Part shown: positions 53,671 through 63,154 of the stretch, one piece after another
Layout of the letters: the number at the start of each line of letters is the position of its first letter
Numbering within the stretch: position 1 is the stretch's first letter
Assembly: GCF_044005705.1 (NCBI RefSeq)
Contig: NZ_JBIPKE010000020.1
Location: forward strand, 124,001 to 188,000
Direction: 5' to 3'
Source: Marinoscillum luteum
Lineage (GTDB): Bacteria; Bacteroidota; Bacteroidia; Cytophagales; Cyclobacteriaceae
Length of the DNA stretch: 64,000 nt
Program-made: the position numbers and the translations under genes
The notes under the pieces: model-generated
Database searches by the model: none
The model's input: the letters and a program-made list of their open reading frames with translations, nothing else
What the model was told of the DNA's origin: nothing

Positions 53671-53719
53671 ACACCAATTGGGGTCTCTCCGCTCAAAACG
53701 AAAAAACCCCACTATATTA

Positions 53720-54850
53720 TTATAATGTTCCTCTAATTTCCTGCTCTCTCTCTATCGCCTCGAAAAGCGCCTTGAAGTTGCCCTTACCAAAAGACTTAGC
53801 CCCTTTTCTCTGAATGATTTCAAAAAACATGGTCGGCCTTGGCTCTATCGGCTTGGTAAAAATCTGAAGCAGGTAACCCTCATCATCACGATCCACCAAT
53901 ATTCCCAGGTCACGCAAAGGGCTCAACTCCTCATCTATTTCTCCTACTCTGTCCAGCAAATCTTCATAATACACTGCCGGAACTCTCAAGAACTCAACCC
54001 CACGGTCTCTCAGGGCCGTGACCGTCTCGATGATATTGTCCGTAGCCACTGCGATGTGCTGAATACCCGATCCTTCGTAAAAATCCAGGTATTCCTCAAT
54101 TTGGGACTTCTTCTTACCCTCAGCAGGTTCGTTGATTGGAAACTTAATCCGGCCATTTCCATTGCTCATCACTTTACTCATGAGGGCCGTATACTCTGTG
54201 GAAATGTCCTTATCGTCAAACGATACCAGCTGAGAAAATCCCATTACCTCTGCGTAAAATTTTACCCAGGTGTTCATCTCTCCCCAGCCTACATTGCCCA
54301 CCATATGATCTACGTATTTCAGACCTATAGGAGCAGGCTGATAGTCCGTTTTCCACTCTACATACCCGGGAAGAAACACCCCGTGGTAATTTTTTCGCTC
54401 CACAAACATATGCACCGTTTCGCCATAGGTGTATATTCCTGCTTTTACCACTTCACCGTGTTCATCCTTTTCCACCACGGGCTCCATATAAGATTTGGCA
54501 CCTCTGGCAGTCGTCTCTTCATAAGATTTGCGGGCATCATCTACCCATAGTGCTACTATTTTCACACCATCACCATGCTGATCAATATGCCTGCCGATAT
54601 CAGTGCCTGATTTCAGGGGTGAGGTAAGCACCAATCGGATTTTATCCTGTACAAGCACATAAGATTCCCGGTCCTTCAGACCAGTCTGCAGGCCTGCATA
54701 TGCCAGGTCCTGAAAGCCGAAGGCCGTCTTATAGTAATGTGCCGCCTGCTTGCAATTACCGACATAGATTTCCAGGTAGTCTGTGCCGTTGATTGGTAAA
54801 AAATCTGTTTCGTTTGGGGTCATTTTGTTTTGGGTTAATGTTCTTTCCAT
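53720..54850 (-). CDS. hppD: 4-Hydroxyphenylpyruvate dioxygenase
   Basis: About 376 residues. An Fe(II) enzyme that converts 4-hydroxyphenylpyruvate to homogentisate in tyrosine breakdown. It has two VOC domains; the iron ligands are the His in YVDHMVGNV, the His in GIQHIAVATDNI and the Glu in MFFEIIQRKGAKSFGKGNFK, with the C-terminal helix FKALFEAIEREQ. ATG 54850 is the first ATG; one ten codons later is also possible. The fumarylacetoacetase of the same pathway lies at 30-31.6 kb; homogentisate dioxygenase is not in this window. Confidence 0.97.
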   Translation of the reverse strand: MERTLTQNKMTPNETDFLPINGTDYLEIYVGNCKQAAHYYKTAFGFQDLAYAGLQTGLKDRESYVLVQDKIRLVLTSPLKSGTDIGRHIDQHGDGVKIVALWVDDARKSYEETTARGAKSYMEPVVEKDEHGEVVKAGIYTYGETVHMFVERKNYHGVFLPGYVEWKTDYQPAPIGLKYVDHMVGNVGWGEMNTWVKFYAEVMGFSQLVSFDDKDISTEYTALMSKVMSNGNGRIKFPINEPAEGKKKSQIEEYLDFYEGSGIQHIAVATDNIIETVTALRDRGVEFLRVPAVYYEDLLDRVGEIDEELSPLRDLGILVDRDDEGYLLQIFTKPIEPRPTMFFEIIQRKGAKSFGKGNFKALFEAIEREQEIRGTL

Positions 54851-54984
54851 CACATTGCGTCTTTTTGTTACGAAGTTAGCCGGATTACCGCGCTAATTCA
54901 AGTGAATAGAGATTAGGTTTTGTGACATCAAAACTTCAAAAGGGCAATTAAATTGGGCATATTTACGTTTCAGAAAGACTACCG

Positions 54985-55563
54985 ATGAAGCTATTCTTAA
55001 TTCTCATTTTACTAGCCATTTCCGCACCTTTGCTCGCTCAATCTCCTGTAGAGAGCCAGATGTACGCCAAGATGGATCAGGCCGCCGAATTGATGGAGCA
55101 GGGGAAATATGAAGAAGCTAATGAGGTTTATTTATATGTACTGAAGCATATGACTGCTCTGCCCTCTGACCTGGCTTTTTATTTTGGAAAAAACAGCTAC
55201 CACCTGGATAAATACAAGCAAAGTATCAACTGGCTGAATAAATATATCCAGCTAAAAGGCACACAGGGTCGGTTTTATGATGAAGCGGTGAAATATCTCC
55301 AGTACTCAGAAGAAGAATACCTGAAAATAGCCCAGCAAAATACGGCCGATCTAAAATCAGACCTAAGTGGCGAAGACTATGACTGTGGAGGGCTGGAAAA
55401 GATGATCTGTCCGGTTTGCAGGGGTCAGGGTGTGGTAATCAAGCAAGGGCCTTTTGACCTGATCTATAAAACCTGCCCCTACTCGGCAGGTGAGCCATAT
55501 CTCACCTGCGAGGAGTATAATCTTTTCATGAAGGGTCAGCTGGAACCAAAGGATAGTAATTAA
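54985..55563 (+). CDS. Exported TPR-like protein with a DnaJ-like cysteine motif
   Basis: A 192-residue protein with a signal peptide (MKLFLILILLAISAPLLAQ), then helical TPR-like repeats (AELMEQGKYEEANEVYLYVL, KYKQSINWLNKYIQLKG), then a Cys-rich end. The end contains CPVCRGQG, the pattern of one DnaJ zinc-finger unit, plus further Cys (DCGG, KTCPYS, LTCEEY) that could complete a metal site or disulfides. The role may be in folding or assembly of exported proteins, but this is inference. It converges on the next gene with no bases between the stops. Confidence 0.7.
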   Translation: MKLFLILILLAISAPLLAQSPVESQMYAKMDQAAELMEQGKYEEANEVYLYVLKHMTALPSDLAFYFGKNSYHLDKYKQSINWLNKYIQLKGTQGRFYDEAVKYLQYSEEEYLKIAQQNTADLKSDLSGEDYDCGGLEKMICPVCRGQGVVIKQGPFDLIYKTCPYSAGEPYLTCEEYNLFMKGQLEPKDSN

Positions 55564-56538
55564 TTACCAACCTAGTACATAGCCAAAAATCAGTGGAGCC
55601 ACAATGGTAGCATCTGATTCAACAATGAATTTTGGGGTATCAATATCCAGTTTTCCCCAGGTAATTTTCTCATTGGGAACAGCCCCGCTATACGAACCGT
55701 AACTGGTAGTGGAATCTGAAATCTGGCAGAAATAGCTCCAGAAAGGCACATCAGTTTTCTCCAGGTCCTGATAGAGCATTGGCACCACGCAGATCGGGAA
55801 ATCTCCGGCAATACCACCACCAATCTGAAAGAACCCAATACCTTCTGTGCCGGCGTTCTCCAGGTACCAATCTGCGAGATAGGTCATGTACTCAATCCCC
55901 GACTTCATGGTACGCGGATTCAACTCCCCTTTGACACAGTATGATGCGAAAATATTCCCCATCGTAGAGTCTTCCCAGCCTGGAACGACCATAGGAAGGT
56001 TTTTATCCTTGGCTGCGATCATCCAGCTATTCTTAGGGTCTATTTCGTGGTACTCATCCAGCATGCCCGAGTCCAGCAACTTATACATAAACTCATGCGG
56101 AAAGTATCTTTCCCCTTTGGCTTCTGCATCTTTCCAAATCTTCACAATGTGCTCCTGGATTCGTCTGAATGCCTCCTCCTCGGGAATGCAGGTATCTGTC
56201 ACCCTATTGAGGCCCTGATCCAGAAGCTCTCGCTCCTGCTCGGGGGTAAGGTCACGATAATGAGGAATTCTTTTGTAATGACTGTGAGCTACAAGGTTCA
56301 TCACATCCTCCTCCAGGTTGGCACCAGTACACGAGATGATTTGAACCTTGTCCTGCCTGATCATTTCCGAAAGGGAAATCCCCAGTTCACCAGTACTCAT
56401 TGCCCCTGCCAGTGAGATCAGCATTTTCTTTCCACTTTCCAGGTGGTGCTTATAGCCTTTGGCTGCATCATGGAGAGCCGCAGAATTAAAATGAAGAAAG
56501 TGCTTTTCAATAAATGAGGTAATTGGTTTATCAGACAT
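55564..56538 (-). CDS. Deoxyhypusine synthase-like protein
   Basis: About 324 residues from ATG 56538 (MSDKPITSFIEKHFLHFNSA). It matches the deoxyhypusine synthase family: an NAD-binding alpha/beta fold with SLAGAMSTGELGISLSEMIR, ISCTGANLEEDVMN, and the block with the active-site Lys, PNEKITWGKLDID. Eukaryotic and archaeal members modify eIF5A/aIF5A with spermidine. Bacteria have no eIF5A, so bacterial members are thought to act on polyamines, for example homospermidine-type synthesis. The exact substrate cannot be read here. A longer start 87 nt upstream lacks family similarity. Confidence 0.88.
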   Translation of the reverse strand: MSDKPITSFIEKHFLHFNSAALHDAAKGYKHHLESGKKMLISLAGAMSTGELGISLSEMIRQDKVQIISCTGANLEEDVMNLVAHSHYKRIPHYRDLTPEQERELLDQGLNRVTDTCIPEEEAFRRIQEHIVKIWKDAEAKGERYFPHEFMYKLLDSGMLDEYHEIDPKNSWMIAAKDKNLPMVVPGWEDSTMGNIFASYCVKGELNPRTMKSGIEYMTYLADWYLENAGTEGIGFFQIGGGIAGDFPICVVPMLYQDLEKTDVPFWSYFCQISDSTTSYGSYSGAVPNEKITWGKLDIDTPKFIVESDATIVAPLIFGYVLGW

Positions 56539-56635
56539 ACTTGGGTTCTTTTTTGATTCGGTGCAAAAATAGTGCGGGCAGCCCAAACGATAAATTTTAT
56601 CTCGATTTTTGCCTCGTAGGATCAAAATAAAAAAA

Positions 56636-56660
56636 GGGAGTCAGCAACCAACCGACTCCC
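56636..56660 (-). terminator. Terminator at the end of the GH31-GH2-GH5 operon
   Basis: Stem gggagtc / gactccc with an 11-nt loop; on the minus strand it is followed by a run of seven or more Ts (the A run at 56629-56635). It lies 33 bp after the GH31 stop. Confidence 0.85.
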
Positions 56661-56692
56661 AGAGAAAACTACTATCCCATTGAACCAAAAAA

Positions 56693-59065
56693 CTACAACG
56701 CAGACTTTTTGATGATGTACTTAATTTTATCCTTAAAAGGATCGGTAGTAAGCTTATAATCTTCACCAACCTTGGTCAGGACGATCTCTCCGATAGCATC
56801 AGCCTCTGGCGTATACAGGAGCCCTGCCGCTTTACCATTGGTCGAAAATACGCGCAACTCTAAAGTTTTCCAGTCAATCTCTTTGGTCGTTTGAGCCAGC
56901 TTGGCATGAGGAAGGATGGTGCCATCTCGAACCAACATCACTATGGGAATCTCTCCCACTTCCATAGTATGCCACCCACCAGGGTATTCCTTTTCCGTCT
57001 GATAGTCGATCCACAAACCGGGAGGAAGGTACACCTCACGAGAGGTGCCATTCTCCAGCAATGGGGCCACCAAAATATCTGCCCCAAACAAATACTGGTC
57101 GTCTACAAGCCATGAGCCCGGATCATCTGGATACTCCACGAAAAGGGCCCGCACCATTGGCAGTCCGTTTTCACTAGAATACTTTGCCTGAGTATAGATA
57201 TAAGGCATCAACTCGTATCTCATGTTATCAGCAAGTCTGAAGGCATTCATAAAATCCTCCCCATATTCCCAAGGCTCCGTAGGTGGCTCGCCATGACTTC
57301 TCACATGTGAGGTGAGCATACCAAAAGGCGTCCATCGACGATAAAGGTCTTCTGGTGTAGTAGTAACAAATCCGCCAATGTCGTGTGACCAAAAGGAAAA
57401 TCCTGACAACCCAAAAGACAAACCACCACGCAAAGTGGCTGCCATGGCTCCATTGGAAGTGGCTGCATCTCCACCCCAATGCACAGGGTATCTCTGACTC
57501 CCGGCCCAAGCACTACGCGCCCATATGAATGGATAACCTGTGACCTCTTTGGTGATGTCTGCCACAGCTTTGTTGTACCTAAGTGGATAAAGATTGTGTT
57601 CATAGAAGCCTGTTCTACCAGAATGATAAATTCCATTTGCCGGAGCGGCTTCACCAAAATCCACTTTGATGGCTCCTACTCCCTCGCGGAGGAGACTTGC
57701 TATTTTATCCTGGTACCAACTCACAGTCTGGGGATTAGATAGATCCATGACTGCATCTTCATAAGGAATGTTGCCCTTGCCATCCTTCACCGCCAAACCT
57801 TTGCTCACCAGTTCATCAAAGAGGGTGTTTTGAGGAGTGAAATAGGGCAACTGCCAAAGGCAAATCTCAAACCCCTGTTTCTTAAAATCGGTGATCATCC
57901 GAGGTGCATCAGGAAAGCGATCGGTGGGGAACTGATAATCACAGCGCCAATCTACACCAAACCAGCCTGTATCAAAATGAATAACGTCTGCCGGGATTTT
58001 ATTTTTCCTGAGACTGGAAGCTACTTTTTTACCATCCGCTTCTGAGAAATAAGTGATCCGGCTCATCCAAAAACCAAACGACCAAAGCGGAGGCATGGGC
58101 GCTTTCCCTGTGAGATCCGTATATTCATCCAGAATGTCCTTCGGCTCACCGATAAAGACAAACAAATCCAATTCGTCATCGCCAATCATCATGCTATTGA
58201 CAGAACTAAAATACTTTCCAAAATCACAGGTGATCGGTGTGGAATGATGCATGAATACTCCATATCCCCTACTGCTCATGTAAAAAGGCACAGGTTTATA
58301 CATGGTTTCATTCTGCACACCATTGGCATCATCGGTCCATAGAATCACCTTCTGGCCTCGTTTATTAAATTCCTGGAACGACTCTCCACATCCAAAAATT
58401 TTCTCTCCCGGTGACAGCCCAAACACCGCATCCATACTTCTGGAGTAGTCTGAGGCTCGTCGCACATACGAAAATGGGGTGACAGGTGTGTAGGTATTCT
58501 TCAAATCATCCGTATGGATGGTCTGAGTAAGAAGCTTCCCCTTTTCATCATAGATATAAACATGCCAGGGTTTTTCTGTAATCAGAATGCGCCCAAACTC
58601 ACTTTTATACTCGTGGCCAGAAGTCGTTTTGCTATACTTCCATGATTTCGTGTCGACAGGAGCAACACCCTCTACCAGCATCAGAGACTCTTCAGGCTTT
58701 CTATACTGAGGTCCGGACGTCATCCTGATTCGCACTGTACGAGCTGAAGTAAATTCAATGGAAAAAGGATGCTCCGGAGCTACTGCATACTCGGTGGTGG
58801 GGAATTCATTGGCTGATACGGGTACCAGGCGCATTAGCATATTATCAAACGCCTGCCTTGTGGCGAAATTATTCCGAATATACCTCACGGTTCCTTTGCC
58901 GGTAGCCGGATCGAAAGAAGTGAGGTCTTCAGCTAGAAAATAAGTATTTCTCAGGTCGGAAAAGTCCTTGCTGATATCTGGTGGCTCGTTCAAAATACCT
59001 GTATTCTGGAGTTGAGCATATCCTGAAAAGGTCAAAAACAGGAGTAGATACTTTAGTGTGTTCAT
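56693..59065 (-). CDS. Glycoside hydrolase family 31, probable alpha-xylosidase
   Basis: A 790-residue exported enzyme. A signal peptide (MNTLKYLLLFLTFSGYAQ) comes first, then an N-terminal beta-sandwich and a (beta/alpha)8 GH31 barrel. The nucleophile is D469 in IKVDFGE, a sequence typical of alpha-xylosidases; the acid/base is D533 in HWGGDAATSN. It has two C-terminal beta domains. It would remove alpha-xylosyl units from xyloglucan oligosaccharides. Last gene of the four-gene run SGBP-GH5-GH2-GH31, 58 bp after GH2, before the terminator. Alpha-glucosidase activity is the alternative, but the neighbours favour xyloglucan. Confidence 0.92.
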   Translation of the reverse strand: MNTLKYLLLFLTFSGYAQLQNTGILNEPPDISKDFSDLRNTYFLAEDLTSFDPATGKGTVRYIRNNFATRQAFDNMLMRLVPVSANEFPTTEYAVAPEHPFSIEFTSARTVRIRMTSGPQYRKPEESLMLVEGVAPVDTKSWKYSKTTSGHEYKSEFGRILITEKPWHVYIYDEKGKLLTQTIHTDDLKNTYTPVTPFSYVRRASDYSRSMDAVFGLSPGEKIFGCGESFQEFNKRGQKVILWTDDANGVQNETMYKPVPFYMSSRGYGVFMHHSTPITCDFGKYFSSVNSMMIGDDELDLFVFIGEPKDILDEYTDLTGKAPMPPLWSFGFWMSRITYFSEADGKKVASSLRKNKIPADVIHFDTGWFGVDWRCDYQFPTDRFPDAPRMITDFKKQGFEICLWQLPYFTPQNTLFDELVSKGLAVKDGKGNIPYEDAVMDLSNPQTVSWYQDKIASLLREGVGAIKVDFGEAAPANGIYHSGRTGFYEHNLYPLRYNKAVADITKEVTGYPFIWARSAWAGSQRYPVHWGGDAATSNGAMAATLRGGLSFGLSGFSFWSHDIGGFVTTTPEDLYRRWTPFGMLTSHVRSHGEPPTEPWEYGEDFMNAFRLADNMRYELMPYIYTQAKYSSENGLPMVRALFVEYPDDPGSWLVDDQYLFGADILVAPLLENGTSREVYLPPGLWIDYQTEKEYPGGWHTMEVGEIPIVMLVRDGTILPHAKLAQTTKEIDWKTLELRVFSTNGKAAGLLYTPEADAIGEIVLTKVGEDYKLTTDPFKDKIKYIIKKSAL

Positions 59066-59123
59066 TCTTTAAGCTTTATTAATGTTTAAATTCTTGAGTA
59101 TGCCCTCAGGGATGGCACATCCT

Positions 59124-61544
59124 TCATTTGGCGGTGAGGATTTTGATAGTTGCCCCTTTCAGTCCTTCTCCCGAGGCCTGCAGTACTATCTCACCTGGAG
59201 ATTCAGTACTTTGAACTATTGCCAGGCAAAGCCCGTGAAACGCTTTGCGATAGCTCGCCTTAAATGATTCATGACTCACGGGGTTTCCATTGTCCACCCC
59301 TATGATCTTACCGGGACCTTTCAGGTCAAAAGAAATCAAGTTATCGGCATATGGCACCAATTGGCCCTGCTTATCGCTGACAGTTACCGTCACAAAAGAT
59401 AAGTCCTGACCATCCGCAGTGATCGAACTTCGATCTACTTTCAAGGCTATCTGATAAGGTTCATCCGCAGTTTGATTAATTACAGTCAATACTTCACGAC
59501 CGTCTTTTCTGGAGACAGCCCTCAGTTCTCCCGGTTCAAAGGGTACTCGCCACATCACATGAAACTCCTCGTTCTTTTTGGTTTTCGCTCCCAGCGACTT
59601 ACCGTTCAGGAAAAGCTCCACCTCATCAGCTTGATTGTAGTAAGCCCAAACATCTACCACCCGATCACTCTCACTCGCAGGTATGGTCCAGGCCGGAAAT
59701 ACATGCAGCATGGGCTCATCTGTCCATTCGCTTTGATACATATAATAACTGTCTTTGGGAAACCCCGCCAAATCCACTAATCCGAAGTAGGAACTTCTGG
59801 AGGGCCACTCGTAAGGTGTGGGCTCACCCAGGTAGTCAAAACCTGTCCAGATAAACATCCCAGACATGAAGTCATTCTTTTTAATAATCCGCCAGGTGTC
59901 CTCCTGTGTTGAGCCCCAGGGTGTACGCACATGGTCGTAGGCCGAAACTGTATTGCCAGGATTTCCTGATTCGAATTTCTGATCCCAGGCCAACGGCCAA
60001 ATGCGCACACTATCAGAAGGCATGTCGTAATACCCCCTTGTGGCGAGTGATGAGTTGGTTTCTGTAGCAATGAAAACCTGATCGGGGAAATTCTCAGGAA
60101 AAGCCTCAAACTGCTCATGGTGGTAATTAAAACCCACCATATCCAGGCCTCCAAACCTGATCAACGGATTATCCGGGCTGGTGTCATTATTTGCTGTGGT
60201 AATGGGTCTGGAATCAAGGGAGCGAACGATAGCAGCCAACTCCCGGGCAATCACCCCCCCGGTGCTATCAGAGTGATCATATTGCTCCATGATCTCATTG
60301 CCAATACTCCAGGCGATGATACTCGGATGATTGCGATCCCTGCGGATGAAATCGCGCAAGTCACGCTCGTGCCAGTCTGCCCAGTACTGGCTATAGTCGT
60401 ATTCAGTTTTCTTGATTGACCACATATCAAACATCTCATCCATCACGAGTAGTCCCATCTCATCACAAAGTTGTAGAACCTCCGGTGCAGGGGGATTGTG
60501 CGACGTTCTGATAGCGTTGACTCCCATTCCCTGCATGATTTCCAACTGACGCTCCATGGCCCGCTTATTAAATGCCGCGCCGAGTGCACCCAAGTCATGA
60601 TGTAGACAGACACCTTTGATTTTAGTGGGTACTCCATTAAGCGAAAAGCCCTTTTGAGAATCAAAATCAAAAAATCTGATCCCAAAGGATGTCTCGTAAA
60701 CATCCAATACCTCACCATCCGAGATGATGGTGGTAATAGCTCTATACAATTCCGGTGACTCCAAAGACCACAACTGAGGGTTCTCTATGACCATTTCTTG
60801 ATTTTCCTCGGTCGATGCATCCCTCGGCAACCTCAAAATCCTTTTGGAAGATCCTACTTCGTAACCATTATCATCAACCAACGAGGTACTGAGCTGAAAA
60901 TCTTGATCTACTGCGGACTGGTTGACTATGCTTGTGGTTACCACTACTTTGGCTTGATGAGCACTTACCTCGGGAGTGACCACATAGGTACCATACTGCG
61001 GCACATGTACTGGGTTGGTAGTCACCAGCCGTACATTTCTGTAAATCCCAGAGCCCGAATACCATCTGGAATTAGGCTGCTGACCATTATCAACCTTCAC
61101 GAGAATTTCATTTTCCTTATCAAATCGCAGGTATGGGGTGAGGTCATACTCAAAGGAGATGTATCCATTGGGACGAAAGCCCAACAACTTACCGTTGAGC
61201 CATACCTGACTCATCTGATAGACACCATCAAACTGAATAAACACTTTTTTGTCACGAGATTCTTCACCTATTTCGAAAGACTTCTTATACCAACCAATAC
61301 CACCAGGAAGGGCTCCTCCTCCTACACCTGCAGGATGGCTAGGGTCAAAACTCCCCTCAATACTCCAGTCGTGTGGTAGGTCGAGATTCCTCCACGGCTG
61401 GTTAGAGGAAGAATCTGTTTCAGAAAGGAGAAATTGCCAGTCATGATTAAAATCTTCGACCTTGCGACCTCCTTTTTCCGTTTGGCATGACATAACCAAC
61501 GTGACCAGTAATGCCAGCCCGCATATTATTTTTATACTCTTCAT
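59124..61544 (-). CDS. Glycoside hydrolase family 2 lipoprotein, probable beta-galactosidase
   Basis: About 806 residues. From ATG 61544 (MKSIKIICGL) the lipobox is VMSC followed by QTEKGG, so it is a lipoprotein. Sugar-binding and sandwich domains (FNHDWQFLLSETDSSSNQPW, LPHDWSIEGSF) lead to a GH2 barrel with acid/base in WSIGNEIMEQY and the nucleophile Glu in FIATETNSS. The C-terminal region has DUF4982 and Ig-like domains (LFLNGKSLGAKTKKNEEFHV). In xyloglucan loci this enzyme removes beta-galactosyl units from the side chains. It starts 11 bp after the GH5 stop. The in-frame TTG at 61559 is not needed. Confidence 0.93.
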   Translation of the reverse strand: MKSIKIICGLALLVTLVMSCQTEKGGRKVEDFNHDWQFLLSETDSSSNQPWRNLDLPHDWSIEGSFDPSHPAGVGGGALPGGIGWYKKSFEIGEESRDKKVFIQFDGVYQMSQVWLNGKLLGFRPNGYISFEYDLTPYLRFDKENEILVKVDNGQQPNSRWYSGSGIYRNVRLVTTNPVHVPQYGTYVVTPEVSAHQAKVVVTTSIVNQSAVDQDFQLSTSLVDDNGYEVGSSKRILRLPRDASTEENQEMVIENPQLWSLESPELYRAITTIISDGEVLDVYETSFGIRFFDFDSQKGFSLNGVPTKIKGVCLHHDLGALGAAFNKRAMERQLEIMQGMGVNAIRTSHNPPAPEVLQLCDEMGLLVMDEMFDMWSIKKTEYDYSQYWADWHERDLRDFIRRDRNHPSIIAWSIGNEIMEQYDHSDSTGGVIARELAAIVRSLDSRPITTANNDTSPDNPLIRFGGLDMVGFNYHHEQFEAFPENFPDQVFIATETNSSLATRGYYDMPSDSVRIWPLAWDQKFESGNPGNTVSAYDHVRTPWGSTQEDTWRIIKKNDFMSGMFIWTGFDYLGEPTPYEWPSRSSYFGLVDLAGFPKDSYYMYQSEWTDEPMLHVFPAWTIPASESDRVVDVWAYYNQADEVELFLNGKSLGAKTKKNEEFHVMWRVPFEPGELRAVSRKDGREVLTVINQTADEPYQIALKVDRSSITADGQDLSFVTVTVSDKQGQLVPYADNLISFDLKGPGKIIGVDNGNPVSHESFKASYRKAFHGLCLAIVQSTESPGEIVLQASGEGLKGATIKILTAK

Positions 61545-61555
61545 TCGCTCAATTA

Positions 61556-63067
61556 TCAATTCGCTGATATTATTGCCTGCAAGGCATCTTCATAAACCAC
61601 TTCTCCACTATTTCTATTGAAAAGTCCGAATCCATTATTCCCCGTATACCCATTGTCCCAGTAGACTGGAATCATTCCATTGGACACTGCAGCGCGAGTA
61701 ACGTAGGTGAGATAAGCATTTCGGGATTCTATATGTAGCTCATATGCTGAGTTCGGAAGCTCAGTGCGCAAAATCGCTCCGTACTCACCAAGTATCACAG
61801 GGTAACCCATATCAACAAAGTAGGTTTTTACATCTCCGAAGGCTTCATCAATCCAGTCCTGATCCCCCCAACCACTATGAGCGGCGTTGCCTGCATTTTC
61901 AGCACCCCATAGGTAAGTACTCCCATTCTCCTCCAGGGCAAACTGGTAAGGATCATAGAAATGCACCTCTACCATCAGTCGATCACCAATCTCATCTGCC
62001 GGAAATGAAAAATGCCGTACCCCGTAACCGATGTTGGTATTGTATGTCTGAACTACCAGGTGGCGATACGAATTACGCCCACCAGTCGCTCTCACGGCGT
62101 TCACGAATGTCTGATTGAAGGAGTTTTGAACTTCAGCATACTCGGTCGACGGTTCTCCATATTCTCCAGACATATGAACTTCGTTGGTACCGGCAAATAG
62201 CAGGTGATCATCATAATTTCTGAAAAACTTGGCTATCTGCTTCCACATTATCGCGATGCGGTCATTAATGTAATCCTGATCATCATAAGTAGGCGAATCC
62301 ATCCAGCCACCATCCCAATGAATATTGATGAGCACATACATCTCATTATCCAAAGCGTAGTTGACCACTTCTTCCACTCTCAACTTCCACTCATAGCTTA
62401 TGTGATATGTCTCCGCATCTTCCATTTTGTGGGACCAGGAGACAGGTATCCTGATGGTATTGAATCCAGCTGCTTTCACAGCATCAATCAGTGCTTTGGT
62501 CACCACTGGGTTGCCCCAGGACGTTTCTCCACCGGATAGTTCTCCGTTGTTCGCTGAAATCGCCTCCATCGAGTTCCCGAGGTTCCATCCGAGCCCCATT
62601 TCTTGAGAAAGCTCAAGAGAAGTCATATTTCTCATACCGCTGTTGTCAGGATCAACAAAGTCCGCTAGTTCTGGTTCTTCAGAGGTTGTGGTTTCTTCAC
62701 CTGCCTGTTGTGTGACGGAGATGGTAATAGATTCTGCCTCCTGTGCCGACAGTTTGAAATCCAACTGACGCTGTTCTGTAGTCTCATTTTTATCGACTGT
62801 TATTTTCACTGTGGCATCACCTTTGGTCGATTGTAATGAAGCCCGCACCCAAGTGCCTGAAGGATACTCAAGCTTCCAAATGGCATTACTCGAAATGTTG
62901 ATTTCCTCTACTCCTCCATCCGACCCAAAAGCCAGACTGGATTTATCTACACTAAGGTGCACCTCTCCTTCGTCAGGTTTTGGATCACCTTTTTCGGCAC
63001 ATGCGGAGAACTGCAGCAGCAGCAGCACCTTTACAGTTAATAATAAGTATCTAAAAACATCTATCAT
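61556..63067 (-). CDS. BACON-GH5 endoglucanase lipoprotein (xyloglucanase-like)
   Basis: A 503-residue surface enzyme. The lipobox is FSAC (C23) followed by an acidic stretch (AEKGDPKPDEGE). A BACON domain (about residues 37-123, ending SVTQQAG) precedes a GH5 barrel (about 145-500). The acid/base is E296 in FAGTNEV and the nucleophile is E428 in VILGEYGA; other marks are NTIRIPVSW and LINIHWDGGW. The BACON-GH5 layout is that of the endo-xyloglucanase of the Bacteroides ovatus xyloglucan locus (GH5 subfamily 4). It would cut the xyloglucan backbone at the cell surface. Second gene of the run visible here. Confidence 0.93.
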   Translation of the reverse strand: MIDVFRYLLLTVKVLLLLQFSACAEKGDPKPDEGEVHLSVDKSSLAFGSDGGVEEINISSNAIWKLEYPSGTWVRASLQSTKGDATVKITVDKNETTEQRQLDFKLSAQEAESITISVTQQAGEETTTSEEPELADFVDPDNSGMRNMTSLELSQEMGLGWNLGNSMEAISANNGELSGGETSWGNPVVTKALIDAVKAAGFNTIRIPVSWSHKMEDAETYHISYEWKLRVEEVVNYALDNEMYVLINIHWDGGWMDSPTYDDQDYINDRIAIMWKQIAKFFRNYDDHLLFAGTNEVHMSGEYGEPSTEYAEVQNSFNQTFVNAVRATGGRNSYRHLVVQTYNTNIGYGVRHFSFPADEIGDRLMVEVHFYDPYQFALEENGSTYLWGAENAGNAAHSGWGDQDWIDEAFGDVKTYFVDMGYPVILGEYGAILRTELPNSAYELHIESRNAYLTYVTRAAVSNGMIPVYWDNGYTGNNGFGLFNRNSGEVVYEDALQAIISAN

Positions 63068-63104
63068 ATACTCGTTTCTCTAACTCATCTCTCTAAAACA
63101 TAAG

Positions 63105-63135
63105 AACAGAGTCGGGGTATAATCCCGACTCTGTT
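63105..63135 (-). terminator. Intercistronic hairpin before the GH5 gene
   Basis: A 12-bp perfect stem aacagagtcggg / cccgactctgtt with a 7-nt loop, between the binding-protein gene and GH5. The minus-strand tail (cttatgtttta) is only moderately T-rich, so it may attenuate or protect the transcript rather than end it fully. Confidence 0.65.
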
Positions 63136-63154
63136 GATGATAACCGATCATCAA

